Shown: positions 45,436 to 54,459, counted from the first letter of the stretch. The stretch: DNA of 64,000 nucleotides from Acetivibrio thermocellus ATCC 27405 (GCF_000015865.1 NC_009012.1:868001-932000); one strand, 5' to 3'. Notes: generated by a model from the sequence alone, not told the origin. Translations and numbers: made by a program.

Positions 45436-46500
45436 TTAACGCAACGATGCTTTCAATTCATTCCATTTGTCATTGTAGTAAACCGTCATCTCCGGTCCAA
45501 GATCCACAAACACTTCACACTTGTCTATAATTTCCTGTGGAGGGTAAGCCGCAGGATTGTTTTTTATTTCTTCATCCAACATGTCTCTGGCTTCCGTATG
45601 CGGTGTGGAATATCCAACATACTTGGTATTGTTGTAAGCAATCTGAGGATCATTCATAAAATTGATAAAAGCTTCTGCTGCTTCTTTGTTTTGGCAAGTC
45701 TTTGGTATAACCATGGCGTCAACAAAGAAGTTTGTACCTTCCTTTGGAACTGCATATTCCAAATTCTCGTTGTATTCAGAAGTATAAACAGCTTCTCCGG
45801 AATAAATTACCGCCAAAGCCGCCTCTTCCCCTATCATCTTGTCCTTTACCTGGTCCATCAGGTAAGCCTGAACCAACGGAGCCTGCTCTATCAGGCTTGC
45901 CACTGCTTCATCCACCTGCGCTTTGTCAGTGCTGTTCAGGGAATATCCCAACCTTTTGAGGGCAACAGCAAAAGTGTCTCTTACCGAATCCATCATTATA
46001 ATTTGACCCTTGTACTTGCTGTCCCACAGAATATCCCAGGAGTCAACTTCCTCCTGCACCATTTTTTTGTTGTAAAGAATTCCGAGAGTTCCCCAGAAAT
46101 ATGGCACAGAATACTTGTTTTCCGGGTCATAACCCAAATTTCTGAATGATTCGTCAATATATTTTGCATTGGGAATATTGTCAAAATTCAAAGGCAACAG
46201 TTCATTTTCCGCAATCAATTTCTCAATCATATAATCGGACGGAATCAAAACATCGTAATTTACCGCACCGGATTTATATTTAGCATACATGGTTTCATTG
46301 GAATCAAAAGTTTCATAAATAACCTTAATGCCCGTTTCCTTGGTAAAACGTTCAATAGTATCTTCAGCTATATAATCTCCCCAGTTATAGACATAAATAG
46401 TCGTACCCGCAAGAGGTTTGCTGGGGTCATTTTTAACATTGCCGGCACAGCCTGTAAATACAAACATCAACACAGCCAATAGCAACGCAATTTTTTTCAT
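45436..46500 (-). CDS. potD: Spermidine/putrescine-binding lipoprotein
   Basis: Extracellular binding protein of the polyamine ABC importer. The signal peptide ends in a lipobox (FVFTGCAGN, C18). The family motif region IYVYNWGDYIAEDTIERFTKE follows, and the acidic and aromatic polyamine site is formed by residues such as those in PSDYMIEKLI, VPYFWGTLGILYN and AVIYSGEAVY. At 354 residues it is full length. It overlaps potC by four bases and is the last gene of a regulator-potA-B-C-D unit. Confidence 0.94.
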   Translation of the reverse strand: MKKIALLLAVLMFVFTGCAGNVKNDPSKPLAGTTIYVYNWGDYIAEDTIERFTKETGIKVIYETFDSNETMYAKYKSGAVNYDVLIPSDYMIEKLIAENELLPLNFDNIPNAKYIDESFRNLGYDPENKYSVPYFWGTLGILYNKKMVQEEVDSWDILWDSKYKGQIIMMDSVRDTFAVALKRLGYSLNSTDKAQVDEAVASLIEQAPLVQAYLMDQVKDKMIGEEAALAVIYSGEAVYTSEYNENLEYAVPKEGTNFFVDAMVIPKTCQNKEAAEAFINFMNDPQIAYNNTKYVGYSTPHTEARDMLDEEIKNNPAAYPPQEIIDKCEVFVDLGPEMTVYYNDKWNELKASLR

Positions 46501-47291
46501 ACATTTACTCCTCCCAATTTTTTATTATTTTTTTCAGAGCGTTTATTTATTATTAACAGCAATATCAATATAGACAAAAACATCACAGTTGATACCGCAT
46601 TGATTTCCGGTTTGATACCGCGCCGTGTCATTGTATATATTGTAATTGAAAGATTGGTCACTCCGCTGCCGGTTGTAAAGTAACTTATTATAAAATCATC
46701 CAAAGACAAAGTAAAAGCCAATAAAAATCCTGTGATAATGTTGGGCATAATCTCCGGAATAATAACCTTCCAGATTGCCTGCATCGGATGCGCGCCCAAA
46801 TCCAGCGCAGCCTCATATGTGTATTTGTTCAGGGAACTTAACTTTGGCAAAATATTCAATATCACATAGGGAATGTTAAACGTTATATGGGCAATCAACA
46901 TTGAAGTAAATCCAAGCTTTAAGCCGATTGCCACAAAAAACAGCATAAAAGCAATTCCCGTAACAATGTCCGGATTCAAAACCGGCAGGTATGTGACGTT
47001 TAAAACCACCGTTTTGGTCTTCTTTTTCATAACATGGATACCGATGGCCGCCAACGTACCTATAACAGTCGATATAACTGCCGCCAGCAACGCTATCAGC
47101 AAAGTATAGTAAATGGATTTGGAAATCATGGGGTCATTCAGCATGTTCTTATACCATTTCAAAGTAAAGCCGCCCCATTTGGCTCTTGATTTTGAGTCGT
47201 TGAAAGAAAACACTATCAACGTCAGTATCGGTGCATACAGGAAAAGCATAATCAATCCCAAATAAAGCTTTTCTATACCTCTTTTTACCAT
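46497..47291 (-). CDS. potC: Polyamine ABC transporter permease
   Basis: Second membrane subunit of the importer; 264 residues with six predicted membrane helices. The EAA loop that contacts the ATPase is seen as EAALDLGAHPMQAIWKVIIPEI. The order and the sequence after it (MPNIITGFLLAFTLSLDDFI) are those of PotC. It overlaps potB by seven bases upstream and potD by four downstream, so translation is coupled. Confidence 0.93.
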   Translation of the reverse strand: MVKRGIEKLYLGLIMLFLYAPILTLIVFSFNDSKSRAKWGGFTLKWYKNMLNDPMISKSIYYTLLIALLAAVISTVIGTLAAIGIHVMKKKTKTVVLNVTYLPVLNPDIVTGIAFMLFFVAIGLKLGFTSMLIAHITFNIPYVILNILPKLSSLNKYTYEAALDLGAHPMQAIWKVIIPEIMPNIITGFLLAFTLSLDDFIISYFTTGSGVTNLSITIYTMTRRGIKPEINAVSTVMFLSILILLLIINKRSEKNNKKLGGVNV

Positions 47292-48112
47292 AGTCCCGCA
47301 CCACCTTCCATATCTTCGTCACTTCTCTGCATAACAGCCATCGAGATTAAAATCATAATCATCAACACAAGAGAAAGAGCCGCTCCAAATCCCCAGTCAT
47401 ACGTCAGTAAAAACTGCTGCTCAATTATATTTCCAATCAAGTTGACTTTTCCGTTGCCCAACAAATTCGGAATGACAAAGGATGTCACCGCCGGCATGAA
47501 CACCATGGTTATACCGCTCATTACTCCTGGCATGCTAAGCGGAATGGTCACTCTCAACAACCTCTGAAAATCATTGGCACCCAAATCATATGCCGCTTCC
47601 ATAACAGACTTGTCTATTTTTGCCAGCGAATTATAAATGGGCAATACCATAAAGGGTAAAAAGTTGTAAACCATCCCAAGTACAATAGCACTTGGCGTTC
47701 CAATAATATCTAAAACAGGCAAATGGAGAGCCCGTAAAAACGTATTTAAAAGCCCGTTGTTAGTCTCAAGCAATGACAGCCATGCATAAGTTCTAAGCAA
47801 AAAGTTCATCCACATGGGCAAAATAAAAATAAACAATGTTACAGAGCCACCCTTGCTGTGTTTTGCCAAAATCAATGCCAAAGGATAAGCCAAAACCAGG
47901 CAGATAACCGTGGCTATAAACGCATATAAAAGGGATTTCCACAGCGCTATCAGGTATTTGCTGTCAAAAGCCTTTATCAGATGTTCAAAAGTAAATCTTA
48001 ATCCGCCCGCATCTTTTGCCGTAAAAGCATAATAAAAAATCATTACCAGCGGAACCACAATAAAAATAACCATCCACACCAGATAAGGGGCAGCCAACCA
48101 TTTTCTGTTCAT
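47285..48112 (-). CDS. potB: Polyamine ABC transporter permease
   Basis: First membrane subunit; 275 residues with about six membrane helices. Its EAA loop is [20 protein letters not shown], followed by [20 protein letters not shown]. The N-terminus is close to the family pattern ([20 protein letters not shown]). It overlaps potA by four bases and potC by seven, as expected for a coupled operon. Confidence 0.93.
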   Translation of the reverse strand: MNRKWLAAPYLVWMVIFIVVPLVMIFYYAFTAKDAGGLRFTFEHLIKAFDSKYLIALWKSLLYAFIATVICLVLAYPLALILAKHSKGGSVTLFIFILPMWMNFLLRTYAWLSLLETNNGLLNTFLRALHLPVLDIIGTPSAIVLGMVYNFLPFMVLPIYNSLAKIDKSVMEAAYDLGANDFQRLLRVTIPLSMPGVMSGITMVFMPAVTSFVIPNLLGNGKVNLIGNIIEQQFLLTYDWGFGAALSLVLMIMILISMAVMQRSDEDMEGGAGLW

Positions 48113-49167
48113 GTCCCTGCCTCCTTCTCCATCTTCTTCATAATATGAATATCAAAAGGATCCACATTGATACTTACATTTTCACCGGGCGTAAAGCTTT
48201 TAGTATTGTGAATAACCCATTCAAAGCCATCCGTCATGACACAGGTTTCATAATGAACTCCTTTAAAAATACAGGACGTTACCTGACCGTTTATTTTATT
48301 TTCTGAAGGCTCAAGCAGCTTTATATCTTCGGGCCTTATCACAACATCCACTTTTTCATTGACGGCAAATCCCTTGTCCACACATTCATAAACACGGCCG
48401 AAAATCTCAACAACCCCATCCTGTCTCATTATACCTTCCACAATGTTGCTCTCACCTATAAAGTCCGCAACAAAAGCATTAACCGGCTCATTGTAAATAT
48501 CTTCAGGTGTACCCTTCTGCTGAATAACACCGTTGTTCATAACCACAACCGTATCACTCATTGTGAGAGCCTCTTCCTGGTCATGGGTCACATAAACAAA
48601 AGTAATTCCCAGTTCTTTTTGAAGAGTCTTCAGTTCATACTGCATTTCCTGACGTAATTTCAAATCCAGTGCACCCAGAGGTTCATCCAGCAAAAGAATT
48701 TCCGGCTCATTAACAATTGCCCTGGCAATTGCAACCCTTTGCTGTTGGCCGCCGGAGAGCTGATCAATCCGTCTATTCTCGTATCCAACCAAGTTCACTT
48801 GTCTTAAAGCTTTTTCCACTTTTTCTTTAATCAAGCTTTTGTTCATCTTTTTTATTTTCAGACCAAAAGCTATGTTCTCATAAACATTCAAATGTGGAAA
48901 AAGAGCATACTTTTGAAACACAGTATTAACGTTTCTCTTGTAAGGCGGTAGATTACTGATGTCATTACCATGATGCAGAATAATTCCTTCATCAGGTTTT
49001 TCAAATCCTCCTATAAGTCTTAAGGTTGTGGTTTTACCACAACCACTTGGGCCAAGGAGGGTAAGGAATTCGTTCTTCCTTACGTCCAAAGTCAGGTTTT
49101 TCAAAACCACCTGATCATCAAAACTCTTCGTAACATTTTCCAATCTTATAACAACATTCCTCTCCAC
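48109..49167 (-). CDS. potA: Polyamine ABC transporter ATPase
   Basis: ATP-hydrolysing subunit of the polyamine importer. Walker A is [12 protein letters not shown], the Q-loop [15 protein letters not shown], the ABC signature [15 protein letters not shown], Walker [13 protein letters not shown] and the switch histidine in [15 protein letters not shown]-terminal TOBE regulatory domain (about 270-345, [15 protein letters not shown]) is present. At 352 residues it is typical. It lies nine bases after the cupin regulator and overlaps potB by four. Confidence 0.95.
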   Translation of the reverse strand: MERNVVIRLENVTKSFDDQVVLKNLTLDVRKNEFLTLLGPSGCGKTTTLRLIGGFEKPDEGIILHHGNDISNLPPYKRNVNTVFQKYALFPHLNVYENIAFGLKIKKMNKSLIKEKVEKALRQVNLVGYENRRIDQLSGGQQQRVAIARAIVNEPEILLLDEPLGALDLKLRQEMQYELKTLQKELGITFVYVTHDQEEALTMSDTVVVMNNGVIQQKGTPEDIYNEPVNAFVADFIGESNIVEGIMRQDGVVEIFGRVYECVDKGFAVNEKVDVVIRPEDIKLLEPSENKINGQVTSCIFKGVHYETCVMTDGFEWVIHNTKSFTPGENVSINVDPFDIHIMKKMEKEAGT

Positions 49168-49176
49168 GGCAACCTC

Positions 49177-49716
49177 CTAAAAAGTTGGGGGCGTACTGAC
49201 CCAAATGACTTGAGCGTCGCTTTCTCCCACATTTACTATATAATGTTTTCTTGTTGATTCAAAATAGAAAGACTCTCCTTCATTAACCCGATAACACTCA
49301 TTACCTATGTGTACCTCAATGCTTCCTTTCACCACATAGCCGAATTCCTCTCCTTCATGGGGGTGGTCCTCCAGCGACCTGCCTCCGGGCTGGAGAGTCA
49401 TACGTATGGGCTCCATCGCATTCTTCTGTGAATTAGGTACAACCCATTCTATGGTGTTTTTAAGTTCGTTATCTGTTTTTGAAAAATAGTCTTTCTCTCT
49501 GAAAACAATTTGTTTGTCTTCAGAATCACTGAAAAAAGTCTTCAAATCCGTACCCAGACACTGGAGGATATCAACCAGCGTATTAATGGACGGCGAAGTA
49601 AGGTCGTTTTCAATCTGGCTGATAAAGCCTTTCGAAAGCTCCGCCCTGTCGGCCAATTCCTCCTGTGTCATTTGATTAGCGATTCTAAGCTGTCTTATTT
49701 TTGCTCCAATCTGCAT
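49177..49716 (-). CDS. XRE-cupin transcriptional regulator of the pot operon
   Basis: An N-terminal helix-turn-helix of the Cro/XRE type (about residues 5-62: IRQLRIANQMTQEELADRAE, LSKGFISQIENDLTSPSI) and a C-terminal cupin domain (about 105-175: MTLQPGGRSLEDHPHEGEEF and YVVKGSIEVHIGNECYRVNE). PuuR-type regulators of this build sense polyamines or related compounds. Being the first gene of the potABCD unit, it probably represses its own operon. A strong promoter and palindromic operator sites lie just upstream. Confidence 0.9.
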   Translation of the reverse strand: MQIGAKIRQLRIANQMTQEELADRAELSKGFISQIENDLTSPSINTLVDILQCLGTDLKTFFSDSEDKQIVFREKDYFSKTDNELKNTIEWVVPNSQKNAMEPIRMTLQPGGRSLEDHPHEGEEFGYVVKGSIEVHIGNECYRVNEGESFYFESTRKHYIVNVGESDAQVIWVSTPPTF

Positions 49717-49762
49717 AAATATCCATCCCGTAAAAAATTAAGAATCATAATAAAAAAATTAA

Positions 49763-49796
49763 GTTTTACTAAACCAAAAGTTTACTTATAGTAAAC
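49763..49796 (-). promoter_or_regulatory. Operator candidates for the XRE-cupin regulator
   Basis: A perfect palindrome GTTTACT-TAT-AGTAAAC (49780-49796) and a nearby related half-symmetric site GTTT-TACT-AAAC (49763-49774) lie just downstream of the predicted start of transcription, the usual place for repressor sites. Confidence 0.6.
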
Positions 49797-49807
49797 ATCT
49801 AGATTTT

Positions 49808-49835
49808 ATTATATGACGATTTTTTGATTTGTCAA
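49808..49835 (-). promoter_or_regulatory. Promoter of the regulator-potABCD operon
   Basis: Minus strand: consensus -35 TTGACA (49830-49835) and consensus -10 TATAAT (49808-49813), 16 bases apart. Both hexamers are perfect. The gap 49836-50057 to its right holds only AT-rich repeats (ATTGTAATATA twice near 49970-49990). Confidence 0.85.
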
Positions 49836-50057
49836 GAAAAATTTTTTTATCATAATAATGTATAAAAATCCCTTAAATTCCCCGGATAATTCCATACAGT
49901 CAGGTATTTTTATGTAGTATTTTGATATTAATTATATGCTGAAATATCAAAAATGGATAAAAATATATATTGTAATATATAGATTGTAATATATGTAAGA
50001 TTTTTACTATGATTTGCATGACAGGAATTGCGAAGACAGGGTTTAGAAACAGCACTT

Positions 50058-50297
50058 TTAACCATTATTTTCTGCAATAATTGCAATTGATTCACTGTTA
50101 TCGGTATATTCCTTACCGGTAAAATCAGAATAAATTTCTTTTTTTAAGTGCGCTTCCAGCATTCCTTTTGATATATGTTCATCATCCCAAAACATTTCTT
50201 CGCCTTTTTCAAACAGCCTTGGTTTTTCACTGCTGATGCTTAACAGCGCCATATCCAGCTTACCGGTGTTTATTAAATTCACAATTTCACTTCCCAT
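50058..50297 (-). pseudogene. N-terminal remnant of a SAM-dependent methyltransferase
   Basis: A 79-residue frame. Its middle, LFEKGEEMFWDDEHISKGML, is like the N-terminal extension found in many Firmicutes class I methyltransferases (FWDDEHIS motif), which precedes the SAM-binding fold. That fold (GxGxG motif) is absent here, and the frame ends in IAIIAENNG. I read it as a 5' remnant of a larger gene whose 3' end was lost. The evidence is the motif and missing domain only. Confidence 0.5.
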
Positions 50298-50375
50298 CTA
50301 AAGACTACTAGTAATTACATACCGCTTTTGCATTTTCCAGCAACTTTTGACGCAAACAATAACTGAATTGAAAAA

Positions 50376-50969
50376 CTATTTTTCCAATTTGTAAAGATTA
50401 TTATCTCTTCTGCCAAAATACTCAACTAATTCTTTAAGTTGTAGATAATGAGAATCTATTACAACTTCCAAAGGTTCTTCCAAATCCACATAGTATTTGT
50501 TAAAAACTTCTATCAATTTATCTGCAGTCTGAAGAACTATTTTTAATTTTTCTATTTCTTCACTGCCTAAAGCCAGCTCCTCTTTTCCCTCCGCCGTTGC
50601 TTTTAATTGTCCAAAAAAGTTTACTATAGGAGTCATCATTTGCGCAAAATTTGACCAATAAAAATCTGGTTGATTGTATATTTCTTTAAATTGCTCATTT
50701 CCATACACCCATGTGTAATTTACATAATAAGTATTAAATCCCACATTCAGCGTATCAAATCCCGTGTAGAGCATATCAGCTTCCCTATAAGTAATTGACT
50801 TTCTATTAATTATGTTTTCCAACTGGTCTCTGGAGTGAAGTATCAATCCACTCATAGCACTAAAATAATCATATCCAAGCAACTGATGTGCATAGTATTT
50901 ATGAATGGAGTAATTATATGAATATTTCGACCACAAAATGGTGTTAAACATTAAAAACAAAGCAAACAA
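50376..50969 (-). CDS. Hypothetical membrane-anchored protein (main part of a frameshifted gene)
   Basis: A 197-residue frame without recognised family. It opens in the middle of a hydrophobic segment (ALFLMFNTILW) and continues as a soluble, Tyr/Asn-rich helical domain. The apparent start TTG has no ribosome binding site, and a good start with hydrophobic N-terminus lies upstream in another frame (next entry). The protein is likely a single-span membrane protein with a large extracellular part. Confidence 0.5.
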   Translation of the reverse strand: MFALFLMFNTILWSKYSYNYSIHKYYAHQLLGYDYFSAMSGLILHSRDQLENIINRKSITYREADMLYTGFDTLNVGFNTYYVNYTWVYGNEQFKEIYNQPDFYWSNFAQMMTPIVNFFGQLKATAEGKEELALGSEEIEKLKIVLQTADKLIEVFNKYYVDLEEPLEVVIDSHYLQLKELVEYFGRRDNNLYKLEK

Positions 50970-51058
50970 ACAGCTAATATGACTATAATGTACCTGTATA
51001 CAGCCAATTTATCCACATTATTCAATTTACCTATCATATTATTCAATTTATTTATCAT
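50953..51058 (-). pseudogene. Out-of-frame N-terminus of the preceding gene
   Basis: ATG 51058 follows AGGGG by about six bases and reads MINKLNNMIGKLNNVDKLAV, then a hydrophobic stretch YRYIIVILAVCLLC, ending at TAA in a five-T run (plus A-run 50953-50957). One more T joins it to the downstream frame and gives one continuous membrane helix, a 227-residue product. This is the third apparent single-T deletion in the window. Confidence 0.58.
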
Positions 51059-51343
51059 ATCATCCCCTCATTCTACCTCGGGTGGCTCAATCTCGAATTA
51101 TTTTTTAAGTTCGAAACAGCAAGCCCTCCTAAAATTTCAGGTTCTTTCCCTTTTCCGGAATTAGTTTTTTACCAAATGTTCTGTCGGAATGAACATTCCT
51201 CATACTTATTCTGTTATCTTGACAGTAATTTTTTACTTTAAGCAGACGCTTGTCCATTACTAAATAATTTGTGAAATTTTAGATAATTCCTTTAAATTAC
51301 CGGAAAATCTATTTCAATATCCCGGCTTCTGACAATACATTCT
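51059..51343. other. Gap with no supported gene
   Basis: About 285 bases between the frameshifted gene and the lipoprotein gene. A 42-codon minus-strand frame (51129-51257) exists but has no ribosome binding site. I see no RNA element or repeat. Confidence 0.4.
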
Positions 51344-52177
51344 CTATCCTCCATGGTAATTTAAATCCATCCATTTGAAAAACCTATCATACACTTCACC
51401 TTTGTAATCTTCTGTCAACAACGTTTTCTCTCTGAAAACTTCAACCAATTCTCCGTCTATGTAGTCCTTTACTACCAATGTCTGCATACCTTCACTATCG
51501 GGATCTCCCATTTCCAAATATCTCACACAGGTCAACTTTCCGTCAATATACTTATAATACCGTGTTTCATTTGCCGCGGCACTACTCCTCCAATATCCCT
51601 TGACCACTTTTGAGTTATTGTCAAATTGCGGTATGGATATTTCACTTAGGCCAGGAGATTCCTCAAACCTTTCAGACGAAGGATTCCAAATCCAAAACTT
51701 ACAATAATAGTTAGCCATGCCTCTGTTATAAACATAGCAAAAATCCATATATCCGTCGAAATTGGCATCGACTGTTTCATAATCTTTAAAAAGCGAATCC
51801 AATGTTTTATCTTCTATAACTTGCACCGGTGAAGACATATCATTGACGTCATAAATCGAAATATTCAGCACGCTGTCGTAGAATTCATCATTTTCTCCCT
51901 CTTCAAAAGGCCGTGCTTCCATTATCACTTTAAAGCTGTGTTTTCCATCCCCAATATCAATAGTAAATGATTCTTTCATATCTTCACTGGTCGGTTTGCC
52001 ATCATTTTGACTGGTCTTGTCTTCTGTTTTTTCATTTTCAGAACTGTTACCATTTTCTGTTTTCGGTTTTTCAATCTTATTGTTAGGTTCAGGAATTTCT
52101 TTTTTCTGATTTGCCGTACATCCTAACAATCCAAAACATAAAAATATAATCACAATCGCCAGCTTTTTGATATTCAT
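51344..52177 (-). CDS. Lipoprotein, XAC2610-like
   Basis: An exported lipoprotein of 277 residues. The signal peptide ends in a lipobox (FGLLGCTAN). A Glu/Lys/Asn-rich linker (about 25-80) leads to a domain with KVIMEARPFEEGENDEFYDS, then DANFDGYMDFCYVYNRGMAN and FWIWNPSSERFEESPGLSEI. That last pattern, a calcium-like D-x-N-x-D-G loop followed by W-N-P-S, resembles the XAC2610-related protein family of unknown function. ATG 52177 has GGAG nine bases upstream; the frame extends 15 codons further but without a signal-like start. Confidence 0.68.
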   Translation of the reverse strand: MNIKKLAIVIIFLCFGLLGCTANQKKEIPEPNNKIEKPKTENGNSSENEKTEDKTSQNDGKPTSEDMKESFTIDIGDGKHSFKVIMEARPFEEGENDEFYDSVLNISIYDVNDMSSPVQVIEDKTLDSLFKDYETVDANFDGYMDFCYVYNRGMANYYCKFWIWNPSSERFEESPGLSEISIPQFDNNSKVVKGYWRSSAAANETRYYKYIDGKLTCVRYLEMGDPDSEGMQTLVVKDYIDGELVEVFREKTLLTEDYKGEVYDRFFKWMDLNYHGG

Positions 52178-52547
52178 TTCCCGTAACTCCTTTAAAATAA
52201 TAGTTGAGATGACATTCTCCATTATAAAAAACTCTTATTCAAATACTTACAACATAATAAAAATGTCTATAATTAAAAATGCATTAAAAATGCATACAAT
52301 AAAAGCTTATTGCAATGAATATCAGCTTTTTAACTTTATGTAAAGTTAATGTCTTAAAATCAACAATTTATTTACTACAAAATTATATAATTTATTATTA
52401 CAAATTATTACCACACAAACAAGAGTTTTTTATTCTATTCAACTTTTAATAATCAGTAAGACAAATACTAAAATATTTTTGAGTATCTTCAATACGCAAA
52501 AAGCGGGATTCTGAAAGAATCCCGCTCTATGTAACGTGCCACACGCA
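52178..52547. other. AT-rich gap with aminotransferase terminator at its right end
   Basis: About 370 bases. It contains the palindrome AATGCATT-AAA-AATGCAT (near 52280) and an AAAAGCT/AGCTTTT hairpin (near 52302-52335). The terminator of the aminotransferase gene is at 52502-52526. No gene is seen. Confidence 0.5.
52502..52526 (-). terminator. Terminator after the aminotransferase gene
   Basis: A perfect 10-bp stem (AGCGGGATTC with GAATCCCGCT) and five-base loop run into TTTTTGCG on the minus strand, 22 bases past the stop. Confidence 0.9.
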
Positions 52548-53735
52548 TTACATACTCAAAAACTTCTCTATCCTGTTCAAACCTTCAACAATATTCTCCA
52601 TGGAAGTTGCATAAGACAACCTCACGTGAATATCCGTTCCAAAACCTGAACCCGGAACCAAAGCAACATTTGCTTTTTCCAGCAGAGCTTCCGCAAAGCT
52701 GTCGGAACCGGTTATTTTCATGCCGGCTATTTCTTTTCCGATAAGCTTTGATATGTTCATCATTACATAGAAAGCACCGTTTGGTTTTATACAGGATACC
52801 CCGTTCATTGAGTTTATCCTATCAACCATGTAATCTCTTCTCTTCACAAACTCTGCCGACATCTCGTCGATTATCTCCTGTGGTCCTTCAAGGGCAGCCA
52901 ATGCAGCTTTCTGTGCTATTGAATTTGGATTTGATGTGGCATGACTCTGTACATTAGCCATAATTTTTGCAATTTGCTCGTTGCTGGCAGTATATCCTAT
53001 TCTCCAACCTGTCATTGCATAAGATTTGGACACACCGTTAACAACTATGGTAAGGTCCTTAATTTTATCATTAAAGGATGCAATGCTCACATGCTTGTAT
53101 CCGTCATAAATAAGCTTTTCGTATATTTCATCGGATATGATATATATACCTTTGCTCACAGCCAAATCGGCCACAGCTCTTAATTCCTCTTCACTGTAAA
53201 TCATACCCGTAGGATTGCTCGGGCTGTTGATAATTATTGCTCTGGTTTTGTCTGTAATAGCTTTTTCAAGTTTATCTATCGTAAATTTAAAGCCCTCTTC
53301 CTCGGAACAATGAATGTAAACCGGCACTCCGTCTGCAAGCTTAACCATCTCAGGATAGCTTACCCATGCAGGAGTCGGAATAATTACCTCATCGCCGGGA
53401 TTGCATATTGCCTGCAAAGCGTTAACCAGAGAATGCTTTGCACCGTTGCTTATTACAATATTTGAAGGATTGTAATCAAGCCCGTTGTCTCTCTTAAACT
53501 TCCGGCAAATAGCCTGTTTCAGCTCAAGTGTACCTGAAGCCGGAGTGTATTTGGTAAACCCGGCATTTATAGCATCTATTGCCGCTTTTTTTATGTGATC
53601 AGGTGTGTCAAAGTCGGGTTCACCTGCACCGAATCCAATTATATCAATTCCTTCTGACCTCATCTTTTTCGCTTTTGCATCTATAGCCAACGTGGAAGAC
53701 GGGCTAATAGAAAGCGCCTTTTTTGAAACTACCAT
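52548..53735 (-). CDS. Class I aspartate aminotransferase
   Basis: PLP-dependent aminotransferase, most like the aspartate aminotransferases of subgroup I-gamma/thermophilic AspC. Motifs: GEPDFDTPDHIKKAA at the substrate-binding loop, PSNPTGMIYSEEELRAVADL, YIISDEIYEKLIYDG with the PLP aspartate and tyrosine, and the PLP lysine in VVNGVSKSYAMTGWRIGY. At 395 residues it is full length. It stands alone with its own terminator, so exact substrate range (Asp, Tyr, Phe) cannot be told from context. Confidence 0.93.
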   Translation of the reverse strand: MVVSKKALSISPSSTLAIDAKAKKMRSEGIDIIGFGAGEPDFDTPDHIKKAAIDAINAGFTKYTPASGTLELKQAICRKFKRDNGLDYNPSNIVISNGAKHSLVNALQAICNPGDEVIIPTPAWVSYPEMVKLADGVPVYIHCSEEEGFKFTIDKLEKAITDKTRAIIINSPSNPTGMIYSEEELRAVADLAVSKGIYIISDEIYEKLIYDGYKHVSIASFNDKIKDLTIVVNGVSKSYAMTGWRIGYTASNEQIAKIMANVQSHATSNPNSIAQKAALAALEGPQEIIDEMSAEFVKRRDYMVDRINSMNGVSCIKPNGAFYVMMNISKLIGKEIAGMKITGSDSFAEALLEKANVALVPGSGFGTDIHVRLSYATSMENIVEGLNRIEKFLSM

Positions 53736-53837
53736 TTTATACCCTCCAAAACAATCTGATATGATATCATGTACCTTATTTTAATATATAATATTCGATT
53801 TTGCAAGTTATTGATATAAAAAATGCAAAATTATTTT

Positions 53838-53866
53838 TTGACATAAAATTATTACTCAATTTTATA
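53838..53866 (+). promoter_or_regulatory. Candidate plus-strand promoter upstream of the six-way junction RNA
   Basis: A perfect -35 TTGACA (53838-53843) and TTTATA (53861-53866) with 17 bases between lie about 200 bases before the structured element at 54069. A good -10 TATAAT (53946-53951) also occurs closer, but lacks a -35. Either could drive it; neither is proven. Confidence 0.4.
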
Positions 53867-54068
53867 AAAGATATGGTTTTTATGATGTCATTATTATCAG
53901 TTAAAATTTTAGAGATACACATCGAATTCCTTTCCAACTATAAAGTATAATCATTATCAAAATGCAAGTTTTTTATATTATTATTTCAATAACAATTATT
54001 ATTTTATGGAATAAAATCCCTGAAAATCTTATGCATTAAAGAAAACATAACGGACAAAATAAATAACG

Positions 54069-54411
54069 CAAAGGGTTCGTGATGGTCGAGCCAAGAGTGT
54101 TATAAGGTCATTATATTGGCTTTATAACATTCGGCCAAAGATTAATATCAGGTTTCGTCCAGGGTTGACGCCAAGGCTTGATATTAGTCGGCGGGAAGAG
54201 TCTTGAATATCTGAAATTTTGGATGTTCGGATTCGAGCTAAGATTATTATTATTGCTTTATTGCAACAAATTGTCTCGTAGCCAGGTTGGTTTCGTTATG
54301 GCAATTGCTGTAAAGCAATGATAATAGTCGAACAAAGGTCTGTATAAATTCCTTTGATTTAGAGTTTAGAAATTTATACAGGCCGGCGTGAAGATCATCA
54401 CGGGCTCTTTG
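54069..54411 (+). ncRNA. Putative structured RNA: six-way junction with repeated linker motif
   Basis: No gene is present, but bases 54069-54087 pair with 54393-54411 (19 pairs), enclosing five arms: 54095-54105/54122-54132, 54140-54150/54179-54189, 54198-54211/54221-54234, 54242-54260/54311-54329 and 54337-54350/54371-54384. All twelve non-Watson-Crick pairs are G-U in the plus sense; none is A-C, which points to a plus-strand RNA. The third pair from the junction is G-U in all six helices. The six strands crossing the junction are copies of one motif, about KYC-GRNC-N-AAGAK: GTCGAGCCAAGAG, TTCGGCCAAAGAT, GTCGGCGGGAAGAG, TTCGAGCTAAGAT, GTCGAACAAAGGT, GCCGGCGTGAAGAT. I recognise no named RNA class. 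Confidence 0.75.
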
Positions 54412-54459
54412 TTACATAGTGTTACATACCATAAAAAACACATACTATAAAACATTTGA

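Noticed and set aside
51129-51257. A 42-codon minus-strand frame between two genes
   Set aside because: There is no ribosome binding site and no recognisable pattern; a chance frame is the simplest reading.
54069-54411. Explaining the structured element as a group II intron, CRISPR array or MITE
   Set aside because: There is no reverse transcriptase and no domain V-like sequence, no regular spacers, and the G-U-only mismatches do not fit a terminal-inverted-repeat transposon.
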